Positions 56,406 through 64,000 of a DNA stretch of 64,000 nucleotides are shown here, one piece after another (the stretch's first letter is position 1; each line of letters starts with the position of its first letter). Origin of the DNA: Marisa cornuarietis. Its lineage: Eukaryota; Mollusca; Gastropoda; Architaenioglossa; Ampullariidae. The notes beneath the pieces are model-generated. The model saw only the letters and a list, made by a program, of their open reading frames with translations, did not search any database and was not told the origin of the DNA. The position numbers and the translations under genes are program-made. The stretch is from positions 1 to 64,000 of the forward strand of contig SMMW01000016.1 of NCBI GenBank assembly GCA_004794655.1, given 5' to 3'.

Positions 56406-59400
56406 TCAGTCAGAATAATCAGTCAAAGAAGCGATTTTGTTTTGCTTATTTAGACTGTTCATCGCATGCATTATGATATCAGGAGTCAAGACCTTTTCCT
56501 CGATCCATACCTTAATCTGTTTGACCACAACGTCTCTGATCTCCCCGATGTTCTTAGCTTTGACCTCCCTCGTGTTGTGGAGTGAGAAGACTTCACAGTT
56601 TGCTTGGGACTCGAGCCGCTTTAACAGACGCAACTCCACGGCCCGCCGTCGCTTCTCCATCACCGTGTTGAAGGTGTACAGGAACGGGTTAAGGGCGGCG
56701 TTAAAAGGTAGGACAAACATCGCCATGGCAACGTTCACTTCGCCAGGAACAGGGGTGCCTGAGGCGGCCAACAGACCCATGAAGGCGACAGGAAAGAAGC
56801 AGAGAAAACTGGACACAACGACTGAGGTCAGGCGGCGCGCCACGGCCAGGTCAGCGGTGTTTTTGTTGGAGGACGTGGACAGGGAATTCGCTCGGACACT
56901 GTGGTAAATAATAAGCTGACCGACGGCGATAAGAACAAAGAGAACAAAGTTGAGGACAATGACAACACCGAATGAGTAGTTATGTCCCCGGAAACTCTTT
57001 CGTGTGATGGGAAGCGGCACACAAATGCCGGTCTGACTGTAGAAATCCCAGTGTGACGTCATGGGAAGAAGAGGAACAGCCGCCAGAACGAGGCCAACCA
57101 TCCACGCGAAACAACACGCTAGTGCGGCGGAGTGTTTCTTGAAGCAAACTCTGCTAAAAGGAAACTGTAGCACTAGGAAACGGTCCAAGGTGATGAGGCA
57201 GATGATGAAGGCCGACACCTCAGATGACAACAGGCACAGAAAGCCGGCCACGTGGCACAATGGACTGGTTTTCCATGTCGTATCGTGCCACAGGTACTTG
57301 CCTCGATACACCTGGTCTGCCACACCGATGATCGCCAGGTAAGTGCCCATCACAAAATCAGCAATGTTCAGATTGATGACATACATTATAGCTCGTCTGG
57401 TTGTTGAGAAAGAACCTGGAGACCAAACTCCCAGCGTTGCCCACCAGAGCTAAGATACAAAAAACCCAGAGAAAAATGCGGTAGACATTACATTGTAGAA
57501 GGTCTTCACAAGAGGAAATTTCATCCATTGTCGTAAAACAGTTTTTGACGTTAAGGAGTTTCGGCAACATTGCCGGGCAACACAACTTGTAGTTCTCGGA
57601 GTACATAACGAGGAGGAATTTCAAGTCTGTAAGAACAGTTTCTGAGAAAGATTCTACTGGGCAACCTCCCAAATCACGGCTCTGAATCAAAGGCGTTGTA
57701 CTGAAAGCATTTTCAATTAGAAACTTAATAGGAGAATTGGATAGATTGAGATACTTTATTTCTGAAAAATTCTTCAGTCGCGCGTTATAATTGGCTTCCA
57801 AGCGGGTAAAAGAAAGCTCAATGTGTATGAGATTCCTATGAACTGTCGTTGAATGTGTACTGATTAGCGAAATCAAAGGGTTCCCTGATAATATATGATA
57901 ACGTAGGTTTTCCAAACTGAGGAAGACGGACATTTCTAGGGACGTCAATAAATTGTCTCCAAGGTCTAAGTTTTGTAAATTCGGTAAAAGTAAATTAGAT
58001 AAAGAAATTAACCGCCAGTTTCTAAGAATTAGCCTCACCAGATAGACACTGTTCTCCACACTCTCATAAGTGAGACCTGTTTCACTGACATCTAAATACC
58101 GGATATCCGGGTACTCACTGACGTTGAATACGCTAGAACACACAAAAGCGTGACCTTGACATGTACAACTGTCTTGAGGACACGTCAGCTGACAGAACCT
58201 CTCGTCGTCCTGCTGCGGACACTGGAACACGCCGTCACACGTGCGAGAGATGCAGGCAGACGGAGGAAGAGTAACAGCGGTACAGACCAGGGCAGGTGTA
58301 AGTCTCACAGTTGGTCTCGTCCTGTCGACCTGCACAGTCGTACACACCGTTACAGCGCATGAAGATAGGCAGGCAGTAGTCTTCATCACTACAGCGGAAA
58401 TGAGTGTCGGGACAAGACTGGGAGGTATTTAGAGGAGTGATCGCAAAACGTGTCTGAGAGACTAGGTTGATTATTGCTGGCGGAGCTAAGGTAGATTTTA
58501 TATTAGGTAAGCTGAATAAGCAATATTCATCAGAGCGATCTAGGCAGTGTTGAGTTTCGTCGCAGACATGTTGTCGGCTGACACACTGCTGATTTCTGCA
58601 TGTAAATTCTTCGCACACAGAAAACTTGCAAAATTTCTCGTCTGAACCATCTCCACAGTCGGACCTGTGGTCGCAGACAAGAGTGTAGGGAATCTTCTGT
58701 GTGTTGTCACAATTAAACATGGGTAGCCGTTCTTTTCCAGGAATCTCACAAAAAGAAATGGAGTGCTCGACATGACAGTTACTTTCTTTAGCGCACGAGA
58801 GAAATTCGACTGATATTTCTCTGTCTGAGCACTTCACGAACGAAATATTTTGCATAGTGTCCAGAGTGTCCTTGTTAACAGAATTCGAAGGCGGAGTCTG
58901 TGGTTTCTGGTTTGCATTGTTCTTTGGAGACTCGCACAAAAGTCTAACGGTGGTATTTTGGTTACATTTAACGAAAGAAAGTGTTATTGTGTAACCAGAC
59001 TGCATCATGAAACACGTCGAACTGTCAAAGTAACCAGTAGGTTCATTCACCTGTATGTAATGTGCCATAGTTCCATCGATCCACTGAAGAACATTTCCGT
59101 ACATGAGGTCTAAATCTGAAACGCGTGTTATGTAAAGACCAACGTACAGGTTTGCCGATCTCTTGCTGTAATTTAAAATTTCTTGAAAGTTTCTCCACTC
59201 CTGTGGTGTTTTTAATGTTACCAGTTGTTGTCCGTATGAGTGGCAGATGGTTAATGCTGTATTCCAGGTTAGGTTTTTCGTTTGATTTTCAAACCTGTAA
59301 CACTTGTTTTCCGCGTCTATCAAGCCGTCACCACACCTTTGGTTGATGTAAGGACATGATACTTCATCTTCCCCACCCTGACATTCTCTTTCCATGTTAC

Positions 59401-60676
59401 AGTGCACGTGATCTTTGAACATGTCGTAATATGGAACAGAGCAGTTAAAAACGCCAGCGTCTAACTCTTCTGGAGTTTCTAAATAGGGATGAAAAGAAAA
59501 CAACATTTTGAACCCAGTTTTTACCCCCACAAAGTCTGAATAAAACATAAGGCGCAGTGAAGAGTTAAAAACTTGAGGCCTGACGTTTTCAGCTCCACAT
59601 TTCTTCCAGACTTCAGTGACACCTTCGATTTCACCTTTTGTGTCAACTTTGTTGAGTTTTAAATAATCATATAAACATTTCTGAGACATCTCTGTGTCTA
59701 TCCGTACAAAGCTAATCATTACCGTGTGTCCTAGTGGAGTAGTGATGGTCGTTGACCCGTTAAAATAATTCGGGTACTCCGTTGTCCCATCGTAGCCTGG
59801 TGACGTCACATACCCCGATTTTGAGGATGTGTTCACGACAAGCAGATTTTGCCTCCAATTTTCAGCTGAGGTATTGAATCGAAATTTAATGTCTAGCGGA
59901 CCATTTAGCACATTCTCCACTAACCTGTTCTCGAATTTAAAGCGTAATAAATTAGTCAAAGAATAGGCGATTGGCGGAAGAAGGCCGCTGACCCCGCACG
60001 AATATGTGATTAAAGAATTTTTGTTGTAATCGAGAATTTGAAGTATGTCGTATGTTTTACACAATGGCTGTTCCCCACAATGATACCTGTCAAACTTGAC
60101 AGTCATGAACTTTCCCTCTGGCACCGCGATATTCCACGTGCACATTAGTAAACCTGTGCTTCTTTCTGCAACGATTACCTCCACCATCCCTTCAGTTGCA
60201 AATATTGTCTCTGTCGTTTTCAAATGATGGCAAGCCTCAATGTTTATGCGAAATGCGGCTGGACCTGTTTGCTCTATGTATGAACGGATGTTAGTTACAG
60301 CTGACGCAGTGTTCGCCCATTGTTCAAGTTTGTGTCCTGTGGTTCCATAGGTTGCGAGTTCGTTAGCAGTCAAATGTGTGTCCGGGTATTCCGCGGTCAG
60401 TCTAGAAATCGTGTCAAGTGGAGGCTCGATAATCTTCTGCGTTGAAGAATAAATATGGTTTTCGACATTCTTTGAAGTAGCATTAAAAGCCTTACCATCT
60501 CCTGAAAGTGAGACTTCCTGTTCGTTTAAAACTGTTGTCTGACCGACATCGGTACTGACATACATCTGTGTAATCAAAGACGTATTAGAAAACGTTAGCT
60601 GGCTGGAGCTCTCGTTTGTTTCGAGATCCTGATTTCCTTGAGTGAAAATTGCACAAAGAAGAAGTACGATGTACAT
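56406..60676 (-). pseudogene. Beta-2: receptor of the same family, two 2-bp frameshifts
   Basis: Start at 60676. The first frame runs 813 codons to 58235 and covers signal peptide, both CUBs, LDLa-like, lectin-like domain and most of the LDLa cluster. A 2-bp loss in a CA run at about 58240 shifts the frame. The LRR part continues in another frame (about 58250-57381), and a second 2-bp loss at about 57381 shifts it again before TM2. The rest of the helices and a long tail (to TDYSD, stop at 56406) are open. With only two lesions, both 2-bp, sequencing error cannot be excluded. If real, the product would be a secreted lectin/CUB ectodomain without helices. The gene is mosaic: 58325-60676 is nearly the same as beta-1, whereas sequence 3' of about 58262 shares several alpha-1-type variants. 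Confidence 0.88.
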
Positions 60677-62032
60677 TATTGTTATTTACACATGTGATCT
60701 TTGAGTTTATCGCTTGCAAAAGCTGCTCTCAACAAAACCCAAAGAAATAGCTCGCTTTCCTATAAAAATTTAGAGATCAGTTGCTATAGCATCTTTGCTC
60801 TTTTTCGTTTTGAGTCTCAATTTTACCTGTTTTTCACTGTACATTGTGATTAAAATACAGCATGAAAAACCGATTGGTGTCCCAACTGATTCTACAGCAC
60901 GTGCACAATGGACATTGAAGACTGTTTATCGGTCCAATAGAAGGCGTCGTTCTGTTCTTGCTTTGCACAAGGATCGATTGGAATCTCTTTCCGTTGGGGG
61001 CTCTGTGTTTAAACTCGTCACATCGTCTCAGTCTGTATCAATATATCTCACTTTCCAAAATTACAAATCTAATCCCTTTGTTTCCTCACGCATTTTTTAG
61101 TTCGCGTCTCCGTCCACCTTGAATCCACACCTTATTTACATTTGTTTTAGCGATCTTGCTATGTTATGATAGGCGTGAAAGCGTGTAGGGGTTTAATTTA
61201 CATTCCTTGCCCTTTTGATTTTATTGGCTCACTGCTTTTATTTTTCATACGGTTTTGTAAAGAACACACTTTTAAAAGTAATGGCTTTTAATGAAGTTTA
61301 TGAAGATGATATTTCATTTATTCTTTTTTCCATCCTATTGTGTGTCTTTTTTCAACAATAGAAGCTTTTAGAATAAAAATGTTATGAAATATTAGCAGAA
61401 TAATTCTTCAGCTTCAATTTATTTCTTCAACACAGAATCTGCTTGTGCCATTTCCTAGATCTCTATCAGTTTAGGGATGTTTATATTCAGCTTTCGCACT
61501 AATATTCTTTGTCGTTTTACGGAAAATTGTAGCTCTTTCAATAATTTAAGGACAACACGAGGAAATTTAAACTTGATCCTAAGCCAACAAGCAGTAAAAC
61601 AGACAGACGGGACAGAAATAGTTTGCTTCAAAGCAAGCAGATTAGATATAATGATCGTATTTTACATATGTGAAAAGGTGTCTCTGCTTGCCGATAAGGT
61701 GGACAACCTAGGTATTTGACAAGTGACTAAGGCGCTGTTACTGGTTTTAGTACAGAGTAGTAGAGAAAACAACTATTCCTGAGGTGGGTCATCATTGGTA
61801 CGGTGAGATTTGAAAGATTGTTCATAACGAAAAAAACACCAAGATGTCACAGATTACTAGAAAGAAGACGACTTGGTGGGTGGGTTGACAAGTTTTTACG
61901 TCAAAACGAGAAAGGGTTGACCAAGTGTAATGGCGGGTGACCTGCACACACAAACAGAACAAAGATATATTAGTAGAAGTGCTTCAGACCCTTAGAAGCT
62001 CAGGAAAAATTAGCAGAACAAACTCTCTCGAT

Positions 62033-62035
<3 letters not shown>
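60677..62035. repeat. Beta-2 upstream block, copy C
   Basis: Nearly the same as 227-1586, with roughly one difference per 150-200 bp by eye. Closer to copy A than to copy B. Confidence 0.8.
61131..61138 (-). promoter_or_regulatory. Altered TATA motif of beta-2
   Basis: The minus strand reads TGTAAATAAGG, the same change as upstream of beta-1, against TGTATATAAGG in beta-0. Confidence 0.55.

Positions 62036-62082
<47 letters not shown>
62036..62082. repeat. (CA)n microsatellite, copy C
   Basis: About 47 bp, twice the length in copy A at the same site. Confidence 0.95.
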
Positions 62083-62083
<1 letters not shown>

Positions 62084-62373
62084 CGTCATTTGTGGAACAG
62101 CGACTTTAATTGGATCGTTTTCACAGTTTCGTTTTCACCGTCAAACAGTCGAGTCTCAGAAGCAGTTATACAGCTGGTGGCAACCTGGCTTGTCCAAGAT
62201 TTTGGAAAACTAAGTCAGTCTCAGGGTCTCACACTTACCAAGTATTGTCTCACATTTTATGGTTTAATGTTAAAGGTCCAGCGACAGCTCGCTTCGAATG
62301 CAAAATCGTCTTTTACTCGGTATCAACACCAAACTACACAATGTCATGATAAACTTTCAATTGTTTACTTGCC

Positions 62374-62448
<75 letters not shown>
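62374..62448 (-). repeat. (TTGA)n tail of RTE-like element, copy C
   Basis: 75 bp, the same length as in copy A. Confidence 0.85.
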
Positions 62449-64000
62449 CTCTTGTGCTAGTTGCACATAAGGCCTCAACCAAAGCCCGCCACTGATGTCG
62501 ATCGGCTGAAACCCGCTCCAGGCGACCCCATGTCCAGCCCTTTCCTTTCATCTCGCTTTCCACTGTTCTACTCCAGGTTTCCTTTGGGCGGCCTCGTTTT
62601 CTTCGGCCGTCTGGAGTCCATCGAAGGGAGATTCTGGAGAGGTCTGCTGTCTGCTGGCGGAGCACATGTCCAATCCATAGCCAATGCGTTCGTTGAACCT
62701 GCGTGGTTATGGACTCGGTTTCAGGTCTTCGGTGAAGTTCTTTGGTGATGGTGTTTGGCCAAAAGACGTTAAGTATGCGCCTGAGGCATCTTTTTTGGAA
62801 GACGTCAAGCCTGTTACCGATGTTTTTGGTCATCTTCCATGATTCTGATCTATAAAGGAGGGTGCTGATCACATTTGACTTGAAGATTCTCAGCTTGGAC
62901 TTCTGACTGATGTTTTTTGCCTTTTCATGTGCTCCTGAGTGAGGCGAAAGCCTGGCTGGATTTCGCCAGTCGGGCTCGAATCTCCACCTGCGCATCCACG
63001 GTGTTAGACATCTTGGACCCAAGATAGGTAAAACTGTCAACTTCCTCAGTCTCTTCTCCATCTAGTTTGATGTTTTCTTGGACTCTGGCGTTCACTCTCA
63101 TATTTTTCGTTTTCTTTGCGCTGACCTTCAAGCCAAGGTTTCCAGCTGTTTCTGAGAAGGCATTTGTTTTCTCCTGCACATGTCTTGGTGGCAATCCCAT
63201 CAGCAAAGTACAAGTCTTTCAGCGTTGTTGTTGCTGTCATAGTCATGGTCCATTTGATCCCTCTCCTCTCTCTGTCGGTGGAATTCTTCATGATCCAGTC
63301 CGTGGACAAGATGAAGAAGAACGGCGACAGAATGCAGCCCTGCTTCACCACGGTACTAACGATGAAGGGGGCTGTGAGCTCCATGACACAAACCACCTGA
63401 GATTTAAAAATCGCTGTACAGCATTGCAACGACCTGGACAAGTTTCACAGGGACTCCATAATGCCTCAGGATCTTCCATAAGGACTCGCGGTGGATGCTG
63501 TCAAAAGCCTTCTCCAGGTTGATGAAGTTGATGTACAGCGGTGCGTTGCACTCGTTGCTCTGCTCCAGAATCTGACGCAGAATGAAAATGAGTTCAGAGC
63601 AGGATCACCCAGCGCGAAATCCTGCTTGCTGAGGCCGGAGGTCTTTCTCAATGGTTGCCGTCAGTCTTGACAAAACAATCTTGCTGAAGACCTTGCAGTC
63701 TCCAAGATCTCCTTTCTTGGGTAACTTAAAGATGAGCCCTGTCTTCCACGCATCGAGGATCTGTCCTGATTCCCAAACTTGCCTGAAGATTTCAGTCAGC
63801 ATGGGAGCTGTCACATTCACATCTGCTTTCAATATCTCTGGTGTTATTCCATCTGCCCCTGGTGCTTTGCCGCTTTTCATTGCCATGATTGCTGCTGTCA
63901 CTTCTTCCAGGCTTGGCGGGTCTGTGCAGATGTCAAGGTCTGTATCTGCTGGCTGGATGTCTGCGAGGTGACGGGGGTCTGGTCTGTTCAGAACTGACTC
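62449..64000 (-). mobile_element. RTE-like retrotransposon, copy C, cut by window edge
   Basis: It matches 1976-3497, but keeps about 25 bp near 63310 (encoding PFFFILST) that copy A lost, and CTGCACATGTCTTGG where copy A has CTGTGTCTTGG. The minus strand shows GKAPGADGI, RPQQAGFR, YLGSKMSN, RGRPKETWSR and EALCAT. The endonuclease part lies beyond the window. Confidence 0.85.

Overview
The window looks like nuclear DNA of a mollusc, most likely a gastropod. This is inferred from three things: GRL101/LGR-like receptors carrying LDLa, C-type lectin and CUB modules, RTE-like retrotransposons, and a tRNA-type SINE of a kind seen in lophotrochozoans. Nothing is organised as a bacterial operon. The species cannot be named from the sequence alone.

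The core of the window is a tandem array of large, apparently single-exon G-protein-coupled receptor genes, all on the minus strand. From left to right there is the 5' tip of one copy (beta-0, 1-226), an intact gene (alpha-1, 19168-23304, 1378 codons), a broken gene (beta-1, 29741-33960), a second intact gene (alpha-2, 47137-51273, 1378 codons) and a second broken gene (beta-2, 56406-60676). The encoded architecture is unusual: signal peptide, long linker, two CUB domains, one LDLa-like module, a C-type-lectin-like domain, four more LDLa modules, leucine-rich repeats and a rhodopsin-class seven-helix domain with DRF and NPFLY motifs. The intact genes predict cell-surface receptors with a multi-module ligand-binding ectodomain. 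The broken ones record birth-and-death evolution.

The array grew in layers. Every receptor carries a related upstream block (TATA region plus about 1 kb) and a related downstream block, so the oldest unit is one gene plus its flanks. Alpha-beta pairs then repeat. The 5' half of the beta gene and its long upstream spacer occur three times at high similarity: copy A at 1 to about 10.8 kb, copy B at about 31.6-44.7 kb, and copy C from about 58.3 kb to the window end. Copy C from 60451 onward is nearly the same as the window start, so the window spans one higher-order period of about 60.45 kb. Assembly of two haplotypes in tandem could also give this and should be tested.

The spacers are a record of mobile elements: an RTE-like retrotransposon with a (TTGA)n tail in all three long spacers, a 5.7-kb L1/Tx1-like LINE with a 16-bp target duplication only in copy A, a nested LINE 3' end only in copy B, a CR1/L2-like 3' end, a tRNA-type SINE in three places, a palindromic MITE with an 8-bp target duplication, a 1-kb insertion carrying a 37-bp minisatellite, six old reverse-transcriptase relics, and relic exons of a P2X7-C-terminus-like gene and a THAP-domain gene. 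Several have matching empty sites in paralogous spacers, which orders the events. No tRNA, rRNA or CRISPR locus was recognised.
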